DNA of 64,000 nucleotides from positions 24,816,901 through 24,880,900 of the forward strand of contig OY987299.1 of assembly GCA_963920635.1 (NCBI GenBank), given 5' to 3'. The notes beneath the pieces were generated by a model. That model worked only from the letters and a program-made list of their open reading frames with translations, did not search any database and was not told where the DNA came from. Of this stretch, positions 46,233 to 58,559 are shown piece by piece; positions within the stretch are counted from its first letter, which is position 1, and the number at the start of each line of letters is the position of its first letter. A program made the position numbers and the translations under genes. This DNA is from Pseudeuparius sepicola. Its lineage: Eukaryota; Arthropoda; Insecta; Coleoptera; Anthribidae.

Positions 46233-46945
46233 TCGATACTGAAAAAGTATCGATAAAATCGATAAATCGATAAAATCGATCTTATCGATAAAATCGATCT
46301 TATCGATAAAATCGATTTTATCGATATAATCGATCTTATCGATAAAATCGATCTTATCGATAAAATCGATCTTATCGATACAATCGATCTTATCGATCAT
46401 GTTGATAAAATCGATCTTATCGATAAAATCGATCTTATCGATAAAATCGATCTTATCGATATAATTGATCTTATTGATAAAATCGATATAATCAATTTTA
46501 TTTAAGAAGCTAAACAAAAAAAGGCCGATCGGCTTGCTGCGGACGCGGTCTGGACGCAATGGGTACAGCAATTTCCTTTATTTTCGCAAACAATTTCAAA
46601 AGATAGATATAATTGGAAAGATCGATAAAATCAAAAATATCGATAAAATCGAAAAGATCGATAAAATCGAAAAGATCGATAAAATCGAAAAGATCGATAA
46701 AATCGAAAAGATCGAAAATATCGAAAAGATCGATAAAATCGAAAAGATCGATAAAATCGAAAATATGGATAAAATCGAAAGATCGAAAAGATCGAAAAGA
46801 TCGATAAAATCGAAAAGATCGATAAAATCGATAAGATCGAAAAGATCGAAAATATCGATAAGATCGATATTTCGATTTATCGAAATTGAATATCGAGTAT
46901 CGATAAAATCGATAGTATCGATACTTTTGATTTTATCGATATTTT
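46233..46945 (+). repeat. 18-bp minisatellite in two blocks around a unique spacer
   Basis: The left block 46233-46500 has unit GATCTTATCGATAAAATC; the right block 46608-46945 has unit GAAAAGATCGATAAAATC, in the same orientation. The unit is six codons without a stop, which creates false frames of 126 and 172 codons. The left block contains about ten TATCGATA octamers, the DREF (DRE) site. The spacer (46505-46605) is unlike the repeat and reads WTQWVQQFPLFSQ in one frame; its origin is unknown. Confidence 0.85.
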
Positions 46946-46974
46946 GTCTCAGGCCTAATCTAAAATTACCGAGT

Positions 46975-47240
46975 TATACCCCGCTTGTTCCTGCAACTTC
47001 TAATTGCGGCTCCGCGCATATTTTTACGGTCAAGGGGTACATTGTAGATTAGCCCAGGCTTTGGCTGCTCGATCACGCTACATTGGAAAATAGCGTTCCG
47101 CTCGGCGAGCTCGCGGTCAGCGTTTTTCTTTGTAAAACGGCCGCTGGCCAGGCCGGCCGATTCCTTCTGAGCGGTTTCACCACAATGGGGTAAAATACTT
47201 CTTTTTGCGACCGCTGCGACCACAGCGCTCACCCACCCAG
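46975..47240. other. GC-rich patch
   Basis: CpG-bearing patch next to the minisatellite. The 146-codon minus-strand frame over it has no recognised domain and is probably composition-driven. Confidence 0.3.
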
Positions 47241-47249
47241 ACATTTTTT

Positions 47250-50200
47250 GCCGTTGTTCGGGGTTAACGGGGGTTGGTGTAAACATTAAAATCGATTTAC
47301 TCTGTATAGGAAGAAATTGAAGTATATTGAGATTCAAAAAAATATGAGAAAAACCAACAAATAATTCATTAACAATAATAATGACCACAAAGTAAAAAAT
47401 TTTCATATAAAAAAGTACAATTTAAGAGAATGCCGAATATTGCTTTTTGTACTCATCCGTACGGACAACTAGTTTCCAGTCAACAAAATTCCATTTGCTC
47501 AAGATGGGATTGTCTTTGCTCAAACTAGAAGGCTGCAAACTTCCATCCATTGCTTATTTAGGATTTGTGTCTTATCTATAATATATTTAATTCCGACATT
47601 AAATAAAGGTAAACAATTCTCTCCTACTATGAGACGTCGCCCTCATTATTTATAGGCCGTCTGGCTTAGACAAAGCATCTGCAAATGACTGAATAGTGAC
47701 GTCAGGACGTCTTATTTGCTTCGTTTCGACTGACCCAGACGGCCCGGCATCACATGCAAGCGGCCTGCAAATAATGTTTATATTGTTTTTATGTTGGAAA
47801 TAAAAATACACAATATTATGGTTCTTATAATATAATATAAAGTGGGAACTGATCTCTATTCCTTCGTGACTTCAATGTGCATCAAACCTGAAATCTATTC
47901 TGTGGTAACTCTACGCTTATCCTTGCCCTCAATAGTTTGTTCATAAAATTAAATTTAATTCCTGGATTCGTATTCCATGAGTCATGAACTATGGCAATTA
48001 AACAGTGTTAAAAACAACAAAGTGTTGAAAATTTTCTTCGTGGAACACATACGGTAGATCAGAACTCGATCTGTTTCTAGAAATAGTTTATCGTTCCACC
48101 ATTGATAAATATCATCAGATATGGAAAAACAATACTTCTACTCACGCGGTGACCCAGGTAAAAAGCAACACACACTGTTTTCAAATGCCCTCATAGACAA
48201 AGATGAAATAGACTGTCAGAACCATTGTTGAAATTTCCGCGAGGCACACCAAATATTTTGCATAAAATTTTATAGAAAAACTAATATCTAAATTAAGATT
48301 CCTATACCTCAACTTAGTATCGCGTCCGAAGAATTTAAGGCATTGCAATTTATGTTTTAATTTGTTCCCTTCCTCTTCCAATTAAAGTTTGAAAGTTGAT
48401 GTATAGCGAATTCAGCAATGCTTCTGCTTATCTATGTCTTGTTTAGTCTATGATGCCATATACCCAAGAAAAACTTGCATTTTTTGAACCCGGAAATGGA
48501 AAGTATTGCACCTTACAAATGAAACTAAAAATTTATTTTATGTAATATTTTATTAATCTGCAATAAAACCGCATACGTAATTGGATACAGACATAATTTA
48601 TATCAACACCAACTCCGTATTCGCAGACGATTTTTTTGCCTGACAAAGCAACACATTTAGTGGGAATATTCGAGACTTTTTCGCCGCACGTATAAAAAAA
48701 CTTCGTGGGAAATTTAGCTCGCAAAGGAAACATCTTGTCTTGTATGAACATATGGATCATTACCCTGTTGTCTTTAAAAATAAAGCATCACAAATGTTTT
48801 GTTCCCGCGCCTTGAACACACACTATAACCCACAAAGATAGCCTACACCGAGTGGAATCTGTAATTATTTTATGAATAATGCAATCAAGGTAGGAAAATG
48901 CCATGATCTTATACATTCGCCTTAATTGAAACAGCCAACAAATGTACTAGTGCGTGGAAACAAATAAAGATCTGATTTATCTCCAATTGCCATCAATTTG
49001 AGATAATTGGTTTTTATATTTGCTGCAGCCAAGACAATTTATTCTATGAATGTGTTAAATCGATTTCTATTAAGTTTTTGTCGTCATCCAGTTACGTAGA
49101 TTTTCGTGAATCATTGTTCAAACATTTAGGCACTTGATGGGTTTACTGGAGTTTAAATATCGACATCACTAGAATATAAAGAGATCAGAGCATAAATACG
49201 TGTGCAGTCCGAGAAATTTTCCTTCATATTAGGAAATATATAGGTACGTAGTATCCGCATAATTTATGCACATAGAAAACAAGCCGGTAATTTATTGAAA
49301 AATAGTTAGGAGACAGTTAATAGTGGCAAACATGCATAATAATAATTTGCTCAGTTATTATAAATGTAAACGCTTGGGTGTAACGAACTCCAACAGGTTT
49401 ATTTAGCTTTGGCTATTATTGTTTATATAGGATACAAAGGAGTAAAAGTTTTTATCACGTCAACTTAAATTAATTAACATAAAGTTTAATTTTTCGTGAC
49501 AATATTTTTACATTGTTTATTAAATTTTACGAAATGCCATGTCGATTTATATTTCATTACACTTTGTTAATTTAGTAAATGCGTGTGTACAGAATGTATT
49601 AGGTATTATTTCATCCATTTTCAGATAACATTTGAAATGTTGCTTTTACTGGAAGCGGTAATTACGTTGAAAACTATTTTTCATTTATGTCTAATTGGTA
49701 CCCGGAAAAGCGGCGAAAATATAGGCTGTGTATACATTGCCGCACCCTTTATTTATGTTGCCATTAACCAACCCAAACCAGCCTCTTCCTTGAACTAATG
49801 CTCTCCGACGAAGTTTTCTCCGATTCCGGAACATAAAGTTTATACTGTAAATGTTGCAAATTTTACTTACCTTATTTTATTTGCTTTAGTTTACACTTTA
49901 CACAGAAATATTATTGCCTTTTATGACTAACGAACAAATCTTATTATATCCTGCTATTTTTAAGACACGAAACTGTAATAAACACCTCTGAAATTACGGT
50001 ATTGTTGAAACAGTGCAATAAAATATTAATATTTAGTTTCCTGGAGACTGAGAAATTTGATAAATGCTTACACAATACGGCACAATTATTATATATCGAA
50101 TTATATATATTCCTACTGGATTTTATCATAATGATTACTTTTTGTTGCAGGTAGGTGTTTTTCGATCAATGGAAACGCTGCGTAAGTATTTTAATTACTA

Positions 50201-50285
50201 TAAGATGATAGTTAACGTCTTCAAATATATAACAAAATATAGTTTAACGTGTTATGGGACAAATTAGTGTTTTCGGCTTCTGGCA
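47250..50285. other. Unassigned AT-rich sequence
   Basis: Three kilobases with no coding domain, RNA gene, palindrome or element end recognised. Likely unique intergenic or intronic DNA. Confidence 0.4.
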
Positions 50286-50292
50286 GAGTTAG

Positions 50293-50307
50293 CTAGATGG
50301 CGTTGGT
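50293..50307 (+). promoter_or_regulatory. CTCF-like motif
   Basis: CTAGATGGCGTTGGT, related to the sites at 11061 and 62695-62832. It lies just left of the long palindrome. Sequence match only. Confidence 0.2.
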
Positions 50308-50333
50308 ATACATCTTTCCAGCTACTGCTGTTT

Positions 50334-51250
50334 AAAGATTGACTTAATAGACCGGGAGATAGTGACAGATTTTTGGGCGTGATTTTACTCAGTATGCCTT
50401 GCAAAGGGCATTATGTGGCACATATTCTCACAATAATAAGGTATGAATCAGAGAGTCTTCCTGGGTTCTTCATGTGAAAAACTGAGTTTTCAATTATTCG
50501 GAAAATATGCGTTTTGATATGATTTTATACAGGCTGCCTTGTGTTTCATAATGAAGTTCAAAATAGAAAATTCCTCGGAAAACCATAGGCATACCGTTAG
50601 GGTGGGTCCAAAGGGCTATTATTGCCACGTGATCTTGTATTTTTTAATAATTAATTTTTCCACGTTTCTGAACAGGCTGCCAATGAGAAGTATGCAAGTT
50701 CTTATTATGAAAATGCTGAAAAAAAGATGGCATACCTTTCGCGCATGTCCAAGTACTGTTTAAATTGAATGTTATTTAATCATTTAAACGAGTTATTCGA
50801 TGTAAAGTGTACTTGGACACGCGCAAACGGTATGCCACCTTTTCTTCAGCAGTTTCATAACAAGAACTTGCATACTTCTCATTGGCAGCCTGTTCAGAAA
50901 CGTGGAAAAATTAATTATTAAAATACAAGATCACGTGGCAATAATAGCCCTTTGGACCCACCCTAACGGTATGCCTATGATTTTCCGAGGAATTTTCTAT
51001 TTTGAACTTCATTATAAAACACATGGCAGCCTGTATAAAATCATTACAAAACGCATATTTTTCAAATAATAATTATTCAATTATCAATTATTGAAAACTC
51101 AGTTTTTCACATGAAGAACCCAGGATGACACTCTGATTCATACCTTATTATTGTGAGAATATGTGCCACATAACGCCCTTTGCAAGGCATACTGAGTAAA
51201 ATCACGTCCAAAAATCTGTCACTATCTCCCGGTCCATAAGCCTTGAATCG
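50334..51250. repeat. Long palindrome, about 0.9 kb
   Basis: The arms at about 50334-50757 and 50808-51250 are roughly 95% identical in inverted orientation by eye, apart from a short AT insertion in the right arm. The spacer of about 50 bp itself has a small stem GTTTAAAT/ATTTAAAC. Shared blocks include GGTGGGTCCAAAGGGCTATT and GGCTGCCAATGAGAAG. No coding capacity. Possibly a foldback transposon, or a source of hairpin RNA if transcribed. No clear target duplication. Confidence 0.8.
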
Positions 51251-51323
51251 TTCCTGGGTATTTTGTACTGGGGTATGGTCGGCTGATGACGGCATAACAA
51301 GCTAGAAACAGTCGACTGTCTCT

Positions 51324-51775
51324 GTCTACCCACGATACACTTACCCACGGTATGTCACTAACGGATCCGAAAACAAGGCAACTCTGCGCATCTACGTCAG
51401 TTGCGAATCACGAATTCTAAATAATGCAGCGGCTGCGGTTGTGTTTTACGATTTTTTATAGTTTACAGTTTAATGTGTCAAGAAAAAAAGTGTAAACAAC
51501 TGACTGATCGTCAGTCCAGCTCGACAGTGCTTTGAAATAGGCCAAAAATGCCGGGATGTGCAGTCAGCGTATCAAATTAAATGTGTTTTTTATCAACAGA
51601 ATAATCATTCATTTATCTAGTAAAAAATTCTACATATTTTTAACAACATTTATTCAAAAGAAATAAGCAAAAACCCATAAAAAAGTATCTATTTAGCAAT
51701 TTAAATTCTGATTCGCAACTGACGTCACAAGATGGGCAATGACATACCGTGGGTAAGTCTATCGTGTGTCTATAC
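51324..51775. mobile_element. Foldback MITE with a THAP-like start
   Basis: Inverted ends share CTTACCCACGGTATGTCA, and inner blocks share ACGTCAGTTGCGAATCA. TACCCACG occurs twice in the left end. In the middle, ATG at 51548 opens MPGCAVSVSN and a stop, reminiscent of the first residues of a THAP domain. This suggests a deleted P-like element. Confidence 0.6.
51548..51580 (+). pseudogene. Possible THAP-domain start relic
   Basis: Ten codons MPGCAVSVSN then a stop. THAP proteins often start MPGC.V..C.N; here the second cysteine region is altered. It is too short to be sure, and its position inside a foldback MITE is the main support. Confidence 0.25.
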
Positions 51776-51799
51776 CCATCCTTGAACAGCAGGTAACCG

Positions 51800-53950
51800 T
51801 GCAATCCATTAGATATGGGATACTGGTTCACTGTGTCAGTTACCGAAAATAATTTGTCTCATAAGCCATTCGTTAAACTATACTTTATTTTAATTACTTT
51901 ATATCTCGGATCATTTTTCATCCAGTCAATTCATCATCGATTTTAATCTCCTCGATTGCGATTGTTTGCCAAAGTTAGTTATTAAAACGGATGAAGCGTT
52001 CAGAAATTTGCCCAGATTTATTTATTTTTGCGAGAAAATTTACGATCTTTGTGGCTCGTATAGTGTGTTAGTTTGCAAAGAAATTCCTACATTATTAGTA
52101 ATTATATAAGTAAGGCAAATATTAGTAAGGTAGGTATTTGCGTTGGCGATCTGGGCATTGTCGTAATTTTGCGATTAAAAATTGAATGAACCTTTCCCAA
52201 CGAATGTTATGTGTTTGACTTTATATCCCATTATATCAATTATTTTTATATAATTAATGTAACGCGTGTTTCCAACAAATTTTATGTACGTTCGTTCATA
52301 ATTTATTGATATATAGTTTTTGTTGCAAACCGCACGAAATAGACCAAATCGAGAAAAAATGTTTTTACGCCAAAATGAGAAAGCGTTCGGAAAAAACTTC
52401 GATAAGCAAATTGTATAACCACAGAAAATTTCTAATGGAAATTGGTTTGTTCCCGTTCATTTTATAACGGTTTGCTGTCGCAAACGAAGTTAAGTCCCAT
52501 AACTGCTGCTCGGAACATCGAGTAAAGGAATAATTCGATACCGAAGTTAAAAAGAAAATTTGTCAAAATTCGACACAGAAACAATCAGTTCTGAGCTCTG
52601 CGTTCTTCGCTGCACCATAATTTGTTGCGTGGGGTAAATGCACTTAAGCTGCTGCATTTTTAGTGATTTCTGTGACGTTACATCACAAGCAAGTTAGACG
52701 AATAATAGAGAAATTCGTTGTAATGTAGCGCTAACCGTAACACCTGTTTGGCAATTTTTGCAGAGTTCGATGCCTCGAAACTTATACCTCTGCGGCTTAT
52801 GCTTTCTTTGGAATTTATTTCTCAATGCTAACAAGTTTTGAGATTGAATATCTAGTTAATTTATGAGTGATGCTTTTCAATTTGGTGAACATTGAGTTTT
52901 CTATGGTGTAATCTCTTTAGAGTATCTACTATATTTCAGTTCAAGACCAGGTGCGCAATATGCTTCGTAGCTTTAGCGGGCAATTTTGACGAATTTAGCG
53001 GAAAATCCTGAAATATTGTTGTTGCCTCGTACATCCTAATACAGTTGGAGAATAGTGTCTGCACCTGATGCTTGGTTTTCCCAAATGATATTTAATATCG
53101 CCATGGATCCAGAGCGAGTATATAAGTTGCCTTTCACCTTGATCAGCAGAACTTACGTTACGATTACAACTATACAACAATATTCGACCGCAGGAAACCT
53201 TAAACTTTAAATCGAAGTTCACAGGCGTTTGAATTACTACTTCAGACATTTCTGTTTTCGAGAGTGGCTAATCTGTCACTGACCACTCTACAAGTCCGGA
53301 ACTGTTTCATTTTTGAAGGAACTTATCGATCGAATGTTCTACCACCAAATGGCTTCGCAAGCCTCTTGCCTTGATATTTTTCCTTTACGAGAAATTAATT
53401 TTTTAAGGGAGTTACCCCGTCACGAAATTTCTTAATAATCGGGTTACTTTGATGTTTTCTCACTTCTAGCAAATATAGGTAGATATTTTAGTATGATGGG
53501 CACATACCTTTCATTTTGTACTTTCAATTTTATTTTTTACAGCATCAGAAAGGAATAAAAGGGTTTGTTAATTCCATTAGATTGAGTTTTGAGAGAAGTT
53601 TATTTCGACACCCAACAATAAAATTGCTCAAAAATTTGCAGACTTAGGAGTACTAGGAGTCCCTATACAGGCTAATTCTGGAATGTTTCCAAATATGTAC
53701 CGTTTACACCCGTAGCATAGAAATTGTTCATTAGGTTTTACACTCCCCAGAATTTAGACGTGATGACCCTGTTAATTTTAAGAATAAGAGTGCATGGCTC
53801 GTTTTCGAGGTTCCATAAAATTTTGTCTACATTGATTTTCAGCACCCTGTATTGGAGGGTCTGAAATAAAAATTAAAAAATTAGATTGGCAATAAAACAT
53901 ATTACTATAACTAGTGTCTGTAAGAATCAAGTACCAAATTATACAGTTCA
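51800..53950. other. Unassigned AT-rich sequence
   Basis: No gene. CACCCTGTA near 53843 resembles a mariner-type right end without a visible partner. Confidence 0.35.
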
Positions 53951-53959
53951 TACAATTTA

Positions 53960-54540
53960 AATAGACACGCCGCACGACGCACCATTGGCTGCCTTAAATC
54001 CCTACTACGATCGCTATTGACGACAAGGTTGTCAGTTGTACGACATCGCATTTAAATTAGTAAATCTGTTTATAAAGAGTAATAAGGATGATTTTCAAAC
54101 ATTTGGCGACAGCGCCCGGCTCACTGTCTCTTGTCTCTGCCTGGCTAGCCCCCAGTGGCTACCTTATGGCGTCACCTCCAAACTGCGCGGCGCGAAGTAG
54201 GGGTAAAACCCAACCCACACCCCCTGCACGCTTCAGACCGCGCGTTTCACCTTACACTGTACAAACTGTACTATGCATCATAGAGCCAGTTATAGAAACT
54301 TAAACTTTTAGTCGTCTTTTTTTCTTTGAGATTACTATTGTCAAAAGACATGATTAGCAACTAGCTAAGGCTTGAGACGTGTCTATTATCCCCTGCCCCA
54401 GGGTGTCGACCGTTCCGCCGAAAGAATTATTTCATGTCGAGGTGGATATCCTCTGCTGGGGCGCTGACCTTACCACTGCTTAAGTCTACGACCTGGGCAG
54501 CGGAGCGTAGGGCCTTGTGCTTTTACGAGTTCAAGATTGC
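53960..54540. other. GC-rich patch
   Basis: GC-richer block with a 71-codon frame (54088-54303) lacking any domain, and repeated short motifs such as CCCCTGCCCCAGG. Candidate regulatory DNA or old repeat. Confidence 0.25.
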
Positions 54541-54769
54541 TTTAATTGCAATGTAACGAATCAGATGTTCGTATATAAAGATCTGAAAAGTATATGTTAT
54601 GTGTCGTTTTCTGGGATTCTTTTTAGTCATTGATTATCATTTTATAGTTGTGTACCTAATACTTACTATTACAATATTTTCATGAATGCACACCTTCGGA
54701 AAAGTTAAGCATTCTGTCTTTTTTTCATGGTTTAAATCTAAATGCGTTGGGTGAAGATTTAAAAAGAGA

Positions 54770-55280
54770 ATCTACGCCCATGGAACAGCGTGCCGATTTA
54801 AAAACATCTCCGGAGCCCGCTGGCACCCTCTACATTCCGGACCAGAAATTAAAGCGGATCGATATCGAAAATCTTCTGGCATCTTCGCCGGAGCCATCTT
54901 GCGGCTAGCGGAAGTAACAATTATTCACAGTCGGTGTCGCTGACTCGAAAGCAAAGTCTAGAAAACAGCACACTGTTTTCTGGGGTATACTGGGATAGCT
55001 CGGTAGGAATTACAGATGGGACATTTCGAGTCTGGCAATATCTTGATTTTGACTTTTGACAGGGTTTTACTTGGCATTAAGAGTCATGACCGTGCAGACA
55101 AGATCTAAAATTAACGGTCGCGACGACCGGCTCCAATCTCAGGAATATTCTCCTCTCGTCACCCCTCACCACGCACTCTCGTCCCTTCCCCTCTCACCGG
55201 CAGCGCGTTTTTTCGGATCCGAGCGAGTCGGACCGCCAGGCAGCCGAGAGCTGAATCGGTCGGAAGGGCGCCGGTGTACA
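54770..55280. other. GC-rich patch ending at a mariner-type terminus
   Basis: CpG-bearing block. At about 55278 TACAGGGTGATTCCGCG resembles a mariner end facing right, but no inverted partner was found downstream. Confidence 0.25.
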
Positions 55281-55294
55281 GGGTGATTCCGCGA

Positions 55295-56036
55295 AATTAG
55301 GCCACTTCATAACTTTTTTATTTATCAACAACAACAACAAGTTGTAGGGCTGCAACCTGACTACTTCATGGCGTTTTGTTGTTGACTCGGTTTGTGTATT
55401 TGTTGGGCTATTGTTGAAAAAATATAAATATTAAACACATATATAAATATTAAACACATACCTACCCCTATTTGTACGAATTCCGAAAGTATCTTTTCGG
55501 GTCTTTTTTGTTATTTACTAACCCTGTTTTTTTCTTCAGTGCCTTGCGGAAAATTGGGTTATAGAAATTAATAAAAAAAACATAAGTTTTGTCTGTATAT
55601 TTCGATATTTTCTATGCAATAATAATTGTTTTTCTGACAAGTGCACTGAATTGGAAAGAAATTTTTTTATAACTTTTTACAATTTTTTCTGACATGAAAT
55701 TATTATTCCTATCAATCAAACAGCCAAAGTAGAACAGTGTTTCAATAAATTATTATTTCCACAGTAGGTAGGTAGGTTATGCTATATCTATGTGGTATTT
55801 TGGATTTCTATTACTTTTTTCTTTTACTACTTTGTGCCTCTTTAGATGTGTTGTGGTCGGATCTACCAATTCCGGGAGCAAACTTTTTAAATATAACTTC
55901 GTCAATTTTGGCTCCATCTGTTTTTCCAAAAAATCGCGACGTCTATATTTAGGTATAAAATTTTCATTTTAAAATTTTTCCCAGTCCAAATGCCAAAAAG
56001 GCACCCCACTTTTATTGGCTACTCTTAGTTGCCCTT
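55295..56036. other. Unassigned AT-rich sequence
   Basis: A small CAA-type repeat near 55328, a direct duplication of ATATAAATATTAAACACATA near 55421-55460, and no coding domain. Confidence 0.35.
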
Positions 56037-56039
56037 GTA

Positions 56040-56598
56040 CAGGGTGGTTCATTATAAATTGACACGCCCCTTAACTTGTTAGTTTTTGAGGTTAGAAAAA
56101 AAAGTTTTTGGAAAAAGTTTTAGACAAATACAAAGTTTTTTGTGACGCTATTGGACCGTGTACAATTCTTTATTTCGAGAATATAATCAGTAAAATTTGA
56201 AAAGGCTCCTAAACATTTTGGAGTTTCACTGTATTACTCTCTTGTTTAAAACAAATATTTTTTGTTATTACATCGATCATCTATCTTTATCGCGAGATCC
56301 ACAAATTCGAGTTAAATAAATTTAGTATAAAATTTGAAAACGGAATTTTTCAAAAACGGAAAAAGATAATGCCACAAAGTTTAATATCATTTTAATTGTC
56401 TTGATGAGCAGATTTCAAAAATGCAAAAATATATAGGGTGTTCCATTTAAAAAAACATAAGTTATGTCTGCCACGGCTTTCCAGAACACACTGTACACGG
56501 TCCAATAGCGTCACAAAAAACTTTGTATTAGTATCTAAAACTTTTGTAAAAAACTTTTTTTTCTAACCTCAAAAGTCAATTTCTAATGAACCACCCTG
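56040..56598. mobile_element. Mariner-like foldback MITE, 559 bp
   Basis: The ends CAGGGTGGTTCATTA and complement are flanked by TA (56038-56039 and 56599-56600). Arms of about 120 bp include GTGACGCTATTGGACCGTGT and its inverse. The first ten bases match the termini of the elements at 5949 and 38865, so related transposase may act on it, but the rest differs. Confidence 0.8.
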
Positions 56599-56657
56599 TA
56601 CTTGAAAATACCATTTATAAAAATTTTAAAAGTTTGATTTTTCCTACAAAAAAAGTA

Positions 56658-57928
56658 CAGGGTGATCATTTTTAGAGGCCCAGCCTCTCTTGGTGGAACA
56701 CGGTCAAAGATATACAGGGTGAGTCAGAATGTATAGTAAATACTTTAAAGGGGTGTTCGGCAGGTGGTTTTAAGGGGTCTTTCATATAAAATTTTTCGAT
56801 TTGGGCTTTCCTTGCCAAGTTATTCGGGTCTACAGGGTGACCCAAATATTTTTTATTTTATCTCAATACCGGCGCTACTTAAAAATTTGAAATTTGGTAT
56901 GTGTTATCTACTTACGGGAAGACGCCTTAGGGTAGTTTATTGATTTACACACTGCCCTAAAAAGGGTAAAAACTAACAACCCCTATTAATTTTTTTGCTC
57001 GAATTTTTTTGTGGGTCATTTTTACGTATAACAAAAATATGATTTGCGTAGCCCTTTTATTTAAGAAACTTTTTTCCCTGTGCATTTTTTCTCGAAAACA
57101 CAATATTTTTCCTACAAAAAAATTATTTCATTACAGAAAATCAAGTAAAAATTCATAGTAGACGGGCGTCAACAATTTAATTATTTTTTTTACTACTAAC
57201 CTGAGAAATCAATGAGAAGTAATATTTCTCTCCCTAGGTAAATAATGATAATAAAAAAATACCTAGGTAAATAATGAACAATTTTCTATATGACATTTAA
57301 AAATTATTTTCATTTTATCAGCTTGACAACTGAATTCCCAGGCTTTCGAAGTATTTGAAAAAAGCGAGAAATGACTAAAATATCAAAATCTAATCAAATA
57401 TGTAAAATGTGTCAATATTTCAATGTTAGTAGTAAAAAAAAACTATAGACACTTCGGTTGAGAAGGCCATTATTTAATGGCTCACTTCTCAACCTAAGTG
57501 TATAATGTACTATTATTGAACATTAAAAAAACAAAAATATAATGTTACAGTAGATGCCCAAAATGATATGTCCATAATAAAAGGGCTACACAAATCATAT
57601 TTTTGTTATATGTAAAAATGACCCACACAAAAGTTCGAGGAAAAAAAATAATAGGGGTTGTTAGTTTTTACTCTTTTTTAGGGCAGTGTGTAAATGAATA
57701 AACTACCCTAAGGGATTTTGAATGATGTAACAAAAATGGTATGTTGGTGGGAAAAAATATTTCTTGGCGCCGCAACGCGACGCCTAGCGTCGTATTAGCA
57801 GAGAGTCGCTACATGAGGCCAATTTATTCCTTTATACACCCTATATCATCTCCCATATAATATAATATCTCCATATCTTCGACCGTTTTCCACTAAGAGA
57901 GGCTGGGCGTATAAAAATGATCTCCCTG
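56658..57928. mobile_element. Mariner-like foldback element, 1.27 kb
   Basis: The ends CAGGGTGATCATTTTTAGAG and complement type CAGGGAGATCATTTTTATAC, with CCCAGCCTCTCTT beyond, are flanked by TA (56656-56657 and 57929-57930). A second inverted pair inside (about 56925-57060 and 57577-57720) shares AGGGGTTGTTAGTTTTTAC and CAAAAATATGATTTG. A hairpin with TTGAGAAG stems lies at 57447-57502. No transposase. Confidence 0.75.
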
Positions 57929-58081
57929 TACATAAAGACGAACTAACACAATCAAAATTTAAAATATTGCATTTATGGTTTTATATACTTGTAAATTCCA
58001 TTGGGAAGAATTTCAGAAACATCAAATTCAGCCTATAGAAGCCTTCAATCAAGATTAGGCTAGATAACTATTGTAGATAAT

Positions 58082-58556
58082 AAAAAATAAAAGATAAAAA
58101 ACCTTTTTAAAAACAAACTTTTATTTAAGTCATGTACTAAAACGAATAAAATAAAATACCTACGTCTTGTATCTACTAAAAGGAATAAAATAAAATAAAT
58201 CTAGGTTTTCGTTAAGATAATCCAATGCCAAATTGCGACAAATTTTTGTAAATCAAAAAGCTAGTCTCGTGAATTCTAAAGAAAATACATACTTTGGCAA
58301 GTAAGTACTTGCTTATCAACCAATCACTGTATATTAAAATTAATTGGTACCTACTTTCTATGAACATTTCTTGCGACAAGCTTTTTAAATTACAAAAACT
58401 ACTTGGCGCAATTTGGCACTGAATTATTCTAACAAAAACCTAGACTTATTTTATTTTATTCGATGTAGTACATGATTTATTTCATTTTATTCGTTTTAGT
58501 ACATGGCTTAAATAAAAGCTTGTTTTTAAAAAGGTTTTTATCTTTTATTTTATTTT
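58082..58556. mobile_element. Foldback element, about 475 bp
   Basis: The arms share AAAAGATAAAAAACCTTTTT-type ends and ACTAAAACGAATAAAAT, each arm containing two subrepeats of the GAATAAAATAAAAT kind. Inner blocks (AATGCCAAATTGCG against CGCAATTTGGCA) also pair. No coding. Confidence 0.75.
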
Positions 58557-58559
58557 GTG

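Noticed and set aside
46191..47052. Long frames of 126 and 172 codons across the minisatellite
   Set aside because: They come from an 18-bp repeat that has no stop codon in two frames; the product would be a monotonous hexapeptide repeat.
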